A stretch of 64,000 bases of DNA from Prosthecobacter debontii (lineage in GTDB: Bacteria > Verrucomicrobiota > Verrucomicrobiia > Verrucomicrobiales > Akkermansiaceae): the NCBI GenBank assembly GCA_945873125.1, contig CAMCBV010000005.1, positions 1-64,000 of the forward strand, given 5' to 3'. Numbering within the stretch: the stretch's first letter is position 1; the number at the start of each line of letters is the position of its first letter. Below the pieces are notes generated by a model. That model ran no database searches, was not told the DNA's origin, and worked only from the letters and a program-made list of their open reading frames with translations. A program made the position numbers and the translations under genes. Shown one piece after another: positions 42,725-52,402 of the stretch.

Positions 42725-45700
42725 ATGCTCAATCACCTGATTCGCTTTTCGCTCAAGAACCGAGCACTCGTTTGCGCCAGTGCGCTGTTGATCTTGTTGT
42801 TAGGTCTCCATACTGGCTCGGAACTCCCGGTCGAAGTCCTTCCTGACATGACGAAACCCACCGTCACTCTTCTGACGGAAGCCCCCGGCCTCGCCCCTGA
42901 AGAGGTTGAAACCCTCGTCACCCGCCCGCTTGAAAACACATTACTAGGCATCGCAGGCCTCGATCGCCTCCGCTCAAACTCCGATGTCGGACTCTCTCTG
43001 GTTTTTGTGGAGTTCGCCTGGGGCACGGATATCCATAAAGCACGCCAACTCGTCCAAGAACGAGTCCAAGCCGCAGTATTGCCCAAAACGACCCGTTCAG
43101 GTATGACCCCGGTATCCTCTCTCATGGGGGAAATCCTGCTCATCGGCCTGCGCTCCAAGGATCAGTCCATGACCCCAATGGATCTCCGCTCTTATGCCGA
43201 TCTGAACTTGACCCGCCGCTTGCAAAGCATTCCCGGAGTTGCCGAAGTTCTCGCCATCGGCGGCGGTGTGAAACAAATCCATGTCGAACCGGATCCATTG
43301 AAAATGCAAGCTGAAGGCATTACGTTGGATGAACTCGAAACCGCCGTATCACTCTCCGCCGGTAATGCCACGAGTGGCTATCTCCAATCCGGTCCGCGCG
43401 AAATCATGGTGCGCAATCTCGCCATGACCGCTGATCCTGCGGATATTGCAGCATCACCCGTAAAACGCATCGGCAACCGGACCATCACCATTGCCGATGT
43501 CGCCAAGGTTGGATTCGGGATTGCCACCATGCGCGGCGATGCGGCGATTGCCTTCAAGGAAAAGGGCGACACACAGGAAACTGCCGGTGTAATCCTCAGC
43601 ATCGATAAATCACCTGGCTTCGATACCATGAAGCTCAGCTCCCGGATCGAAGAAACTCTCGCCGAACTCCGCCCCAACCTACCCGCCGGAGTCGAGGCGG
43701 AGATTCTTTTCCGTCAGAGCGATTTCATCGAAAGCGCTGTCGGAAATCTCAAGGAGGCCATCCGTGATGGTGCGATCATGGTCACCTTCATTTTATTCCT
43801 TTTCCTGCTGAATCTACGCACCACCTTTATCACCCTGACAGCCATTCCGCTCTCGTTCGCAATCACGCTGCTGACTTTCAAATGGTTCGGTATCAGCGTC
43901 AACAGCATGACCCTCGGCGGAATTGCCGTAGCGATCGGTATGGTGGTCGATGACGCGATTGTCGATGTGGAAAATGTCTTCCGCCGCTTGCGTGAAAACG
44001 CCTCACGTCCCCAACCGATTCCGCGCATCGAAGTCATTGCCTCCGCCTCCAGCGAAGTGCGCTCCAGTATCCTCTACGCCACCCTGCTCATCATCCTTGT
44101 ATTCATTCCGCTGCTTGGACTCTCCGGCTTGGAAGGTCGTCTCTTCCACCCGATCGCCATCGCGACTATCGTCAGCATGCTCGCCTCTTTTGTCGTCTCC
44201 CTAACAGTCATTCCCGTCCTTTGCTCCTTCCTTTTGAAACCCAAGGAAGGCAAACAACACCAAGACGGTTCCCTGGTCCGCGCCCTCAAAGCTTTTACCC
44301 AAGCAACTTTTCTGCGAGCGGCTTTCTCCGCACCGTGGATCGTGATCGGAATCGTCGTGATCTTCATGATCGGTGCGGCTTTGCTTTATCCGGGCATGGG
44401 CAAGGAATTCCTTCCCACTTTCAATGAAGGGAGTGCCACCATCTCTTTTGCCAGTGCGCCCGGAAGCTCCCTAAAACAATCCAACGAAGTGGGCAAAAAA
44501 GCCGTCGAACTTTTACTTCAAATTCCGGAGGTGAAATCCGTGGGACGCCGCGCCGGCCGCGCGGAGCGCGACGACCATGTCATGCCGGTATCCGTCAACG
44601 AATTCGATGTCGAGTTCCATAAAAACGGTCGTGACCGCGATGATGTGTTCGCCGATATTCGCGAGAAGCTCAGAGGCATCCCAGGCACTTTCGTCAATGT
44701 CGGACAACCCATCGGCCACCGCCTTAGCCACATGTTGAGCGGAGTTTCCGCAAAGATTGCCGTAAAAATCCATGGCCCGGATCTCGATACGCTCCGCCGC
44801 CTCGGCGCCCAAGTCAAGAATGCCGGAGCATCCGTTCCCGGCCTCACGGATATCAACCTCGAAGCCCAAGTGCCGATCCCGCAAATCCGCATCGAAGTGA
44901 ATCGTGGCCGTGCCCAAATCGAAAATATCTCACCGGGCGAAATCAACAGCCAAGTCTCCCGTTTGTTAGGCGGATCGATACTCGGGGAACTTCGCGAAGG
45001 AGAAGCCACGGTCGATCTCGTGATGCGCCTCCCTGAAAGCTGGCGCACATGGCCGGAAAAAATCGGCGACCTCATGATCCAAACGCCCGAGGGTCGCCAC
45101 ATTCCGTTGTCTCTGGTTGCCGATATCCATCAGGTCAATGGCCCCAACGTAATCAACCGTGAAAACGGTCAACGCCGTATTGTCATCGGCGCGAACACCA
45201 ACCAACGTGACCTCGAATCACTCGTAAAAAATTGGCAACGCGAAGTAGCGGAAAATGTAAAATTACCCACAGGTTATACGCTGAATTTCGAAGGCGAATA
45301 TCTCGCGCGACAGGAGGCATCGAAACGCATTCTCATCCTTTTTTCCATTGTCGCTGGCGTTACCGTAGTCCTGCTCACCGGTTATTTCCGCAGTGTTTCC
45401 CTTTCACTCCAGGTCATGCTCAACCTCCCGCTCGCCCTTGCCGGCGCCCTGGCTTTCACTTGGTGGAAAATTGACAACATCAGCATTGCGACTTTGGTAG
45501 GCTTCATCGCTGTCGGCGGTGTGGCGGCACGCAACGGAATCATGATGATCTCCCACTACCTCCATCTCATGCGCCACGAGGGCGAGGTCTTCGGCATACA
45601 GCTGATCACCCGAGGGACACTTGAACGTCTTGTCCCTGTTCTGATGACCGCACTCGCCGCCGGCATCGCGCTTATTCCCCTCGTGCTCGCCAATGGCGAA

Positions 45701-45859
45701 CCCGGCAAGGAAATCCTCCATCCCGTTGCCGTTGCCATCGTCGGCGGGCTTGTCTCCTCAACCCTTCTCGACCTTGTCGTCACCCCCGCTGTCTTCTTCC
45801 TGATCGGAAGGAAAGCGGCCGAAAAATCCCTGATGCTCAATGCACCTGCCACCCGATAA
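42725..45859 (+). CDS. czcA: RND heavy-metal efflux pump, CzcA/CusA type
   Basis: 1044 residues, twelve membrane helices in two halves with large periplasmic loops, the usual RND plan. Helix 4 near residue 407 reads A-I-G-M-V-V-D-D-A-I-V-D-V-E-N-V-F-R-R-L, with the paired acidic residues for proton relay; this variant is common in uncharacterised CzcA-like pumps and does not by itself reveal the ion. Closely coupled to czcB (6 bp) and to the next gene (20 bp). Confidence 0.93.
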   Translation: MLNHLIRFSLKNRALVCASALLILLLGLHTGSELPVEVLPDMTKPTVTLLTEAPGLAPEEVETLVTRPLENTLLGIAGLDRLRSNSDVGLSLVFVEFAWGTDIHKARQLVQERVQAAVLPKTTRSGMTPVSSLMGEILLIGLRSKDQSMTPMDLRSYADLNLTRRLQSIPGVAEVLAIGGGVKQIHVEPDPLKMQAEGITLDELETAVSLSAGNATSGYLQSGPREIMVRNLAMTADPADIAASPVKRIGNRTITIADVAKVGFGIATMRGDAAIAFKEKGDTQETAGVILSIDKSPGFDTMKLSSRIEETLAELRPNLPAGVEAEILFRQSDFIESAVGNLKEAIRDGAIMVTFILFLFLLNLRTTFITLTAIPLSFAITLLTFKWFGISVNSMTLGGIAVAIGMVVDDAIVDVENVFRRLRENASRPQPIPRIEVIASASSEVRSSILYATLLIILVFIPLLGLSGLEGRLFHPIAIATIVSMLASFVVSLTVIPVLCSFLLKPKEGKQHQDGSLVRALKAFTQATFLRAAFSAPWIVIGIVVIFMIGAALLYPGMGKEFLPTFNEGSATISFASAPGSSLKQSNEVGKKAVELLLQIPEVKSVGRRAGRAERDDHVMPVSVNEFDVEFHKNGRDRDDVFADIREKLRGIPGTFVNVGQPIGHRLSHMLSGVSAKIAVKIHGPDLDTLRRLGAQVKNAGASVPGLTDINLEAQVPIPQIRIEVNRGRAQIENISPGEINSQVSRLLGGSILGELREGEATVDLVMRLPESWRTWPEKIGDLMIQTPEGRHIPLSLVADIHQVNGPNVINRENGQRRIVIGANTNQRDLESLVKNWQREVAENVKLPTGYTLNFEGEYLARQEASKRILILFSIVAGVTVVLLTGYFRSVSLSLQVMLNLPLALAGALAFTWWKIDNISIATLVGFIAVGGVAARNGIMMISHYLHLMRHEGEVFGIQLITRGTLERLVPVLMTALAAGIALIPLVLANGEPGKEILHPVAVAIVGGLVSSTLLDLVVTPAVFFLIGRKAAEKSLMLNAPATR

Positions 45860-45879
45860 ATAAAATACCAAACCACATC

Positions 45880-46314
45880 ATGAAAACAAAACTGACAACC
45901 GCCATCCTGACCTTGACCGCAAGCCTTGCCTTCGGGCACGGAGACATCGAGCTCGGTCCGAACAAAGGCCGTATTCTGGAATTCAGCAGCGACGAAACCA
46001 TGCACGGAGAAGTCACCGAAAAGGACGGAAAACTACACATTGCCCTGCTCGATAAGGATATGAAGCCCGTCAAGGTCCAAGATCAATCCCTCACCGCTAC
46101 CGCCGGAACCCGCCAAGCACCGGTAAAAAGCGAAGTGACCAAGACCGAAAACGGCTTCATGATATCTCCAACCCAGCCAGGAGAATGGTTGATCATCCAA
46201 TACAAAGAATCCGGATCTACCAAAGTGGTCACCGCCCGGCTTCATTACGATACCAAGTCCTGCGCACCTTGTGGCAATCCTGAATGGCGTTGCGCTTGTG
46301 GCGAAAAGAAATAA
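45880..46314 (+). CDS. Exported small protein with Cys-rich end
   Basis: 144 residues with a signal peptide (cleavage near L-A-F-G-H). A small beta-type domain covers residues 20-120, and the C-terminus ends in D-T-K-S-C-A-P-C-G-N-P-E-W-R-C-A-C-G, four Cys in two CxxC-like pairs, which is a likely metal site. Last gene of the metal efflux operon. It may hand metal to the pump or bind metal in the periplasm; no family name is known to me. Confidence 0.6.
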   Translation: MKTKLTTAILTLTASLAFGHGDIELGPNKGRILEFSSDETMHGEVTEKDGKLHIALLDKDMKPVKVQDQSLTATAGTRQAPVKSEVTKTENGFMISPTQPGEWLIIQYKESGSTKVVTARLHYDTKSCAPCGNPEWRCACGEKK

Positions 46315-46386
46315 GAAGTTCGGTGAACACAGAAGTTGACCGCATACGATGAGAACCACTGCGATTCATCCATAAAAAATTGGCAT

Positions 46387-48009
46387 CTACTTCCGTGCCT
46401 TTTCGTAGATGATATCCGCAAGTTCGGATGTCACCTCGTAGAGCAATCCTTTGATTGGAACAGGAATGAGGATGCGACCTCCACCTGATGTCGGAGGATA
46501 GGCTTGTTTGAGCTCTGGAACACGATCAAACGCGGTCTTCATCAAGGTCACATTGACTTCACCCTCATATCGGTAGGAGCGACTCAATTTCTCCGATTCA
46601 AGATTACCCAAGCGATGATGATCACTTAATTCCACCAACTTCTCGAACAAAGACTTATTTCCATTCATTTGAAATCCCACGTTGCTCCTATTCACTGACT
46701 CCTCCGACTTACGCAGAGATGGATTTACATCCTCGATTGATTCGTCCGCTGCTATGATTTCCCTAAAGAACTCGGATCCATCGTCCAACGCCAGTTCTTC
46801 ATCCGTCTTTGGCTTTCTGACGACCATTTCACCAGACAAACTCATGGTATCATCCGCGAAAAGTTTCACATCCGATATGACCAAGCCTTTACCCTGCATT
46901 TTCATGCGGAATGAGCCGGTGCGGAAATCCACACGGTGATAGGTATGATTCGCATCGACCACACTCAATGCACGCAGCATCGGAATCCTGTCTCTCAACG
47001 TAATGACATCACCTTTATCCAGCTCAACCACTCCATCAAATCCGACTCCGTCAGTGGTGTCGGTCGAACCATTGATCGTGAACTCACCCGATATCTTGCC
47101 CTCGACATAAGCCCTGGCAGCCATCGGCACCATGCCTGAGATATTCAGCCCCTTCATTTTCAAATGTCCGGAAACTAACGGACGCTGTCCTGACTTGACC
47201 TCAAGTTGATCAAAAACCAGATATCCCTCGTTTTTGCTGAATATCGCTTTTTCAAAAAAGATTCCCTTTCTCGTGATCAGGACATCGAGTTCCTGTATCT
47301 GAAGATTTTTGAGCCAGTTTTGGGAAAACGTTCCGCCACGAAAACTCAAGCGCCAGCCATCCGCAACCGGCACCGCCTTCATTCGACTTCCGTTAACCGA
47401 TCCACGTGAGCGATCCGTATAACCCCACATCATGGACATGTTCGCGACAAGAATCTCATCCGGCCTGGAACCACCCAAATCTTGAAACAAGACATTTCCA
47501 ATAGCTTCCGCCCCTTCGTCCGTATCCGAGCCCACCCGCAGCAATAAATTCACTTTCGAGATCTGCACAATGCCCGGTCTCCAGGTTTTCCCGAAATCGA
47601 CAAAAAAATCTCTCTGGCAGATCAAATTTGATAACTCCAAGCCCCTGAAAAAGGAATTCTCCTCATCAATCAACGCCAAGCGCCCAATGGTAAATTTACC
47701 CCGTGCCCTGCTCATACTCCCCACTTCAATCTCTTTGGCGGAGAACTTTTCTTGCAAATTGTTGATGGCAATCTCCCTGAATTTCTCATCCCCCGTCAAT
47801 TTGACCACCCCCACCCACAAAAGTGCCGCAATCATCGAAAATAGCCCGAAAAGCAGAATCCGATGCACAAAATGGGTGATGTAATTGCCATTCCGATCCC
47901 CGATGGGTAGCGAATGCCTGAACTGGAACCACAATCCTTGCTTGGAAATCCAATGGCTCAGCCGCTCATTGAAGTTTTGCCATTGCTCTGAATCGAAATT
48001 TCCGCTCAT
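46387..48009 (-). CDS. AsmA-like envelope protein
   Basis: 540 residues from the ATG at 48009 (a GTG three codons upstream is possible). N-terminal cytoplasmic 45 residues, one membrane helix (about 50-70), then a long beta-repeat region with G-L-E-L-S-N-L, G-T-F-S-Q-N-W and L-S-G-E-M-V-V-like elements typical of AsmA/TamB-family proteins that carry lipids between membranes. No catalytic motif. Convergent with the efflux operon and divergent from scpA. Confidence 0.65.
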   Translation of the reverse strand: MSGNFDSEQWQNFNERLSHWISKQGLWFQFRHSLPIGDRNGNYITHFVHRILLFGLFSMIAALLWVGVVKLTGDEKFREIAINNLQEKFSAKEIEVGSMSRARGKFTIGRLALIDEENSFFRGLELSNLICQRDFFVDFGKTWRPGIVQISKVNLLLRVGSDTDEGAEAIGNVLFQDLGGSRPDEILVANMSMMWGYTDRSRGSVNGSRMKAVPVADGWRLSFRGGTFSQNWLKNLQIQELDVLITRKGIFFEKAIFSKNEGYLVFDQLEVKSGQRPLVSGHLKMKGLNISGMVPMAARAYVEGKISGEFTINGSTDTTDGVGFDGVVELDKGDVITLRDRIPMLRALSVVDANHTYHRVDFRTGSFRMKMQGKGLVISDVKLFADDTMSLSGEMVVRKPKTDEELALDDGSEFFREIIAADESIEDVNPSLRKSEESVNRSNVGFQMNGNKSLFEKLVELSDHHRLGNLESEKLSRSYRYEGEVNVTLMKTAFDRVPELKQAYPPTSGGGRILIPVPIKGLLYEVTSELADIIYEKARK

Positions 48010-48091
48010 GTTCGCCACACATTCAACCCGTTAACCCACGATCTTGCCAGATTAAATTCCACAAGATCGACAACTTCTCTCCTTCTACCCC

Positions 48092-48856
48092 TTGGAAACC
48101 GCCGATTACAAAGTCCAACTCGAAATTTTCGAGGGTCCTCTGGACCTCCTGCTCTATTTGATCAAAAAAGACGAGCTGGATATCCATACCATCTCGATCG
48201 AGAAAATCACCAAGCAATACCTAGATTACATCAATACCTTCAAGCTCCTGAACATCGATCTCGCTTCCGAGTTCATCGTCATGGCAGCCAATCTGATGTA
48301 TTTAAAATCTAGGACCCTCCTGCCTCGCAGCGAACAACCTCCCGAGGAGGACGTCGAGGATGATGATCCACGCTGGGAACTGATCCGCCAACTCATCGAA
48401 TACAAAAAATTCAAAGATGCCGCCGGCTTCCTCTCCCTTCGCGAACTTGATCAACAAGGGCGATTCGCCCACCAACCCGATCCCGGCAACAAACCAACCG
48501 AGGAGCCACCCGCCCTCGCGGAAATCTCCATCTTTGACCTCATTCGCGCATTTCAGAATGTTCTCAAACGTTTCGAGGAATCCCACGATTTCGGTGATAT
48601 CGTTGATGATCGCTACACCGTTGCCGATAAAATCGAGTTTCTCCTGGATCATTTCAAACCCGGCCAATCGCTGAGTTTCGATGCCATGTTCCAAACGGCT
48701 ACCACCCAATCCGAGGTGATCGTCACCTTCCTCGCCGTCCTGGAGTTGATGAAACTGAATCAATTCATTATCCGTCAGGACCACCTGCTGGGTGAGATCA
48801 CTGTCATCCGCCGCACCGCAGTCGACATGCAGCACGAAGACGCCCCGGAAGAGTGA
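48092..48856 (+). CDS. scpA: Segregation and condensation protein A
   Basis: 254 residues from a TTG at 48092. The start L-E-I-F-E-G-P-L-D-L-L-L-Y-L-I-K-K and M-A-A-N-L-M-Y-L-K-S-R-T-L-L-P are ScpA hallmarks; the C-terminal winged-helix ends at about 235. Kleisin subunit of the SMC-ScpAB condensin. scpB is not adjacent. Confidence 0.94.
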   Translation: METADYKVQLEIFEGPLDLLLYLIKKDELDIHTISIEKITKQYLDYINTFKLLNIDLASEFIVMAANLMYLKSRTLLPRSEQPPEEDVEDDDPRWELIRQLIEYKKFKDAAGFLSLRELDQQGRFAHQPDPGNKPTEEPPALAEISIFDLIRAFQNVLKRFEESHDFGDIVDDRYTVADKIEFLLDHFKPGQSLSFDAMFQTATTQSEVIVTFLAVLELMKLNQFIIRQDHLLGEITVIRRTAVDMQHEDAPEE

Positions 48857-48928
48857 AGGCTGAAAAATATCGTCTTCATCCACGATTCACCCTTGCCACA
48901 TCGGTCGCTTCAAAGGCAAAACCTAGTC

Positions 48929-49300
48929 ATGCTTGAAACTCCTGCCGACGTTGCCTCCGCCCCAGCCGAGGCCCAAGTCACCCCATCCGGTCTTGCCTCC
49001 AAAATCCTTGCAAACGGATCCGGATCCGCCAAACCGAAAGCCACCGACCTTGTCACTGTGCACTACTCCGGATGGACAACCGATGGAAAGCTCTTCGATT
49101 CTTCCGTCAATCGCGGTCAACCCGCTACATTTCCTCTCAACGGAGTCATCGCCGGATGGACCGAGGGCCTCCAACTCATGGTTGAAGGTGAGAAGCGCCG
49201 CTTCTGGATCCCGGCCAAGATGGCTTACGGCGAAAACCCGCCAAGTGGATACCCCGCTGGAACTCTTGTTTTCGATGTGGAACTCATTAAAATCGCCTGA
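48929..49300 (+). CDS. FKBP-type peptidyl-prolyl isomerase
   Basis: 123 residues from the ATG at 48929, no signal peptide. The FKBP core (V-T-V-H-Y-S-G-W-T, G-V-I-A-G-W-T-E-G-L, G-T-L-V-F-D-V-E-L) occupies about residues 40-123 and keeps the Tyr, Asp, Trp and Phe positions of the ligand pocket. Probably a cytoplasmic prolyl isomerase. It directly abuts the rhodanese gene. Confidence 0.92.
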   Translation: MLETPADVASAPAEAQVTPSGLASKILANGSGSAKPKATDLVTVHYSGWTTDGKLFDSSVNRGQPATFPLNGVIAGWTEGLQLMVEGEKRRFWIPAKMAYGENPPSGYPAGTLVFDVELIKIA

Positions 49301-49816
49301 ATGAAACAATCCCCGCGCACAGCAAAAATCCAAGGATGGCATATCCTTCCTGCCCTAGGCTTCATTACCGCATGCTTGGGCGTTTGTTCTTGCGCGGATT
49401 CGCAGGAAAAAACCATTCCCACCCTTGATCCTTCACTCTCCACCGTTAAGCCAACCGCTCCTGTGATCAAAGCTCCGCTCCAACCCGGAACGATCACCCC
49501 CATTCCGCTCGGAAACCTCTACCAACTCGTTCAGAGCAAGGCCGCACTGATCTTCGATGTGAGGCCGATCATCTTCTACAAAATGGGCCATATTCCCGGT
49601 GCCGTCAGTTTTCCAAAAGCCGATTTCGATAAAGACATTGAAAAGCATGAAGCACGTATCAAAAAAGCGATTACAAACCATAATCCGGTGGTGATTTATT
49701 GCACGGATCTTGCTTGCCCAGACGCGCTCACTGTCGCCACCCAATTGTCCCAACGCGGCTACAACGTCGCCGTCCTCCAAGGCGGCTACGAAGCTTGGAA
49801 AAACGCTACCGACTAA
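49301..49816 (+). CDS. Exported rhodanese-domain protein
   Basis: 171 residues. The ATG follows the FKBP stop with no gap. Signal peptide with cysteines at 29 and 31 that could serve as a weak lipobox. Rhodanese domain about 72-168: L-I-F-D-V-R-P, then the active-site loop I-Y-C134-T-D-L-A-C139-P-D, and G-G-Y-E-A-W-K. Sulfur transfer or redox role in the envelope is inferred; the second cysteine in the loop is unusual but seen in some members. Confidence 0.85.
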   Translation: MKQSPRTAKIQGWHILPALGFITACLGVCSCADSQEKTIPTLDPSLSTVKPTAPVIKAPLQPGTITPIPLGNLYQLVQSKAALIFDVRPIIFYKMGHIPGAVSFPKADFDKDIEKHEARIKKAITNHNPVVIYCTDLACPDALTVATQLSQRGYNVAVLQGGYEAWKNATD

Positions 49817-49848
49817 CCTGTCTCATTCCACACCCATCACACCTATCC

Positions 49849-50166
49849 ATGAACTCATTCACCAACGTCACCGTCGATTCCGTCGCAAATGTCTATTTCG
49901 AAGGCAAGGTCGTATCCCACACGATTCACCTTCCAGATGGTTCACGTAAAACCCTTGGTATCATCGCGCCAGGTTCGTTCTATTTCGGAACTGCCGCCGC
50001 AGAAATCATGGAAATCACCGCAGGCTCCTGCGAAGTCACGATCAAGGATTCCGGCACGACTCAAACCTACGCCGCTGGCACTTCTTTCAATGTCCCCGCA
50101 AACAGTGGCTTTGATATCAAAGTCAGTGACGGCCTTTGCCAATACATCTGCTCGTTTCTCTCCTAA
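49849..50166 (+). CDS. ppnP: Pyrimidine/purine nucleoside phosphorylase
   Basis: 105-residue cupin-like protein of the DUF1255 (PpnP) family, the normal length. Conserved pattern: N-V-Y-F-E-G-K-V-V-S-H-T, G-I-I-A-P-G-S-F-Y-F and F-N-V-P-A-N-S-G-F-D. Splits nucleosides with phosphate. No obvious operon partner. Confidence 0.92.
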   Translation: MNSFTNVTVDSVANVYFEGKVVSHTIHLPDGSRKTLGIIAPGSFYFGTAAAEIMEITAGSCEVTIKDSGTTQTYAAGTSFNVPANSGFDIKVSDGLCQYICSFLS

Positions 50167-50205
50167 ATTTCAAGCTCGAGCAACACCTCCGAAACCCCCG
50201 ATCCC

Positions 50206-50931
50206 ATGATCACAAGGTTTTTCACACGGATGACCATCGCTCTTTGGGTGGCGGGACTATGCTGTTGCAATTTCATCACCTTACCTCCCGCACCGGAACC
50301 TTCATCGGCACTGATCCGGAAAAACACCGTCGCCCACTACACTCCACAGCGGCCTCCGGAAGTCCAAGTCTGGATGCTCGCAGACAAACTCCATACCGGC
50401 ATGGTCTTTCCTTACGATTGGCTGTTAGAATCGGGCTTCGTTCCCCCGGAAAATTTTCCTGCTTGTAAGTATGTCACCTTTTCATGGGGCGATCGCAATG
50501 CCTATGTCAACCAGCGCTGGTTGAGCCCTACCGAGGTCTTTTACGCTATTTTTCTGCCATCTCCGGCAGTCATGGAATGCATTCCCATCCATTGGAATGT
50601 CGTCGAAGTTTCACCGCATCAACAGATCTGGATGAAATCCATTCCTCGTGAGCGCGGTCCCTATGTCGCTTCATTTCTCAATCACTGCACGATACCCGAT
50701 GACAAAGGACTTCCCACCGTCGCCGGCTCATCAAGTTGGGGCAAAGGGGTTTTACTGAACTCCCCACAATCCTACTATTTTCCCAGAATCTGCAATGTTT
50801 GGACCGGACAAGCCCTGGAAGCCTGCGGCGCGGATATCAATCCCGTCATGTCCATTCACCGCGATCTCTTAGTCATGGAGATCGAAGGTAACGGATTCAG
50901 CCAAGTCTGGGATGGTTCGGGCAAACGCTAA
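50206..50931 (+). CDS. DUF2459 family exported protein
   Basis: 241 residues. Signal peptide with C-C-C near residue 19-21 that could be a lipobox. The DUF2459 pattern is present: a strand with H-T-G-M-V-F-P, S-W-G-D-R-N-A-Y-V, and near the end P-R-I-C-N-V-W-T-G-Q-A-L. The fold is that of urease-accessory-like alpha/beta hydrolase relatives of unknown role. Spaced 39 bp after ppnP. Confidence 0.78.
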   Translation: MITRFFTRMTIALWVAGLCCCNFITLPPAPEPSSALIRKNTVAHYTPQRPPEVQVWMLADKLHTGMVFPYDWLLESGFVPPENFPACKYVTFSWGDRNAYVNQRWLSPTEVFYAIFLPSPAVMECIPIHWNVVEVSPHQQIWMKSIPRERGPYVASFLNHCTIPDDKGLPTVAGSSSWGKGVLLNSPQSYYFPRICNVWTGQALEACGADINPVMSIHRDLLVMEIEGNGFSQVWDGSGKR

Positions 50932-50998
50932 ATGAATTTGCTCTCACCCAATGAATGATGCATGAAATGTGTAACGTATTAAATTTAGAATAAACCTC

Positions 50999-52396
50999 AT
51001 GAAACTGAAACCCTCATACCTCATCGCCGCTCTGTGTGCGCTTCTCTGCCTCCCGGCCACATCCGCAGAACGGAAACCCAACTTCATTTTCATCATCGCT
51101 GATGACCATCGTTGGGATGCCATGGGCGTTGTTCAACGCGAACAAGGCGAGACGGCCCGCTATCCATGGTTCGAAACCCCCAACCTGGATCGACTCGCCG
51201 CAGACGGCGTCCGCATGCGTAACGCCTTCATCACGCATTCGATCTGCTCACCGGGTCGCGCGAGTTTTCTCACCGGCCAATACACCCACGTGAACGGAAT
51301 CATGGACAACCACACTCCCTTTCCGGAAAGCCATGTGACCCATGCAACCCTGCTTCGTGACGCAGGCTATCATACGGCCTACTTTGGCAAGTGGCACATG
51401 GGAGAACAAAAAGGTCAACGCCCCGGATTCCAACACTCCGCAAGCTTCATCGGACAAGGCCGATACCAGGATTGTCCTTTCGAAATCAATGGCGTCATGA
51501 CGGAAACGAAAGGCTGGGTGGACGATGTCAGCACGGACCTTGCGATCCACTGGTTGAAAAAATCTAACAAACAAGAGCCCTTCTCCATGGTGATAGGCTA
51601 CAAAAGCCCTCACAACAAACGCGGCGGCGAAAACCTCCCCGAACGCTTGCGCCATCTTTACGAAGGAAAAACCACAAAGAAAACCCCCAACTGCGCTATC
51701 GCCGCTGTATACCACAAGCCTCTCACCGACGCGACATCAACCGAGGAACGTGGCTTGTCTGCAAATTCGATCCACCTTGATTACCTTCGCCACATCAAGG
51801 GCATCGATGACAATCTGGGTCGTTTGTTAGACACGCTCGATGAACTCAAACTCACCGAAGACACGGTCATTGTCTACTCGAGCGATAATGGATTTTTCCT
51901 TGGGGAACGCGGACTCGGCGACAAGCGGGCACTCTATGAGGAAGGCATTCGTCTTCCATTCATCGTTCGCTATCCCCGCCTCTTCCCAAAAGGCAAAGTC
52001 ATTGATGACATGGTGCTGAACATTGATCTCGCCCCAACCCTGCTGGACCTCGCGGGTCTTCCACCACAACCCGCCATCCACGGCACAAGCTTCAAAGAAC
52101 TCGCCGCCGGCAACAAACCAAAAGACTGGCGGAACTCATTCCTCTGCTACTACCGCAAGGATCTTGGTGACACTCCGACATGCGTCGGCGTCCGTACCGC
52201 AAATTCCAAACTGATCTACTATCACGGCAAACCTGAATTCACCGAGGCCTACGATCTTGCGAAGGATCCCTATGAGCTCAATAATCTCGCAAAGGATGAC
52301 ACCTTCACCGCTCCACTCCAGGCTGAAATGAGCCGTCTCGCTGATAAAGTGAAGTATCCGCTGCCCACAGAGGTCGTCGCGCCAGTGAAAAAATAA
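50999..52396 (+). CDS. Secreted S1-family sulfatase
   Basis: 465 residues, signal peptide (cleavage near A-T-S-A-E). S1 motifs complete: Asp35-Asp36, formylglycine site Cys83 in C-S-P-G-R, Lys131 and His133 in G-K-W-H-M-G, and S-S-D-N-G near 300. Unlike the sulfatase at 15430 it retains the G-K-W-H loop. Probably removes sulfate from extracellular polysaccharide. Convergent with the NlpC-like gene, 6 bp apart. Confidence 0.92.
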   Translation: MKLKPSYLIAALCALLCLPATSAERKPNFIFIIADDHRWDAMGVVQREQGETARYPWFETPNLDRLAADGVRMRNAFITHSICSPGRASFLTGQYTHVNGIMDNHTPFPESHVTHATLLRDAGYHTAYFGKWHMGEQKGQRPGFQHSASFIGQGRYQDCPFEINGVMTETKGWVDDVSTDLAIHWLKKSNKQEPFSMVIGYKSPHNKRGGENLPERLRHLYEGKTTKKTPNCAIAAVYHKPLTDATSTEERGLSANSIHLDYLRHIKGIDDNLGRLLDTLDELKLTEDTVIVYSSDNGFFLGERGLGDKRALYEEGIRLPFIVRYPRLFPKGKVIDDMVLNIDLAPTLLDLAGLPPQPAIHGTSFKELAAGNKPKDWRNSFLCYYRKDLGDTPTCVGVRTANSKLIYYHGKPEFTEAYDLAKDPYELNNLAKDDTFTAPLQAEMSRLADKVKYPLPTEVVAPVKK

Positions 52397-52402
52397 ACGA
52401 TT

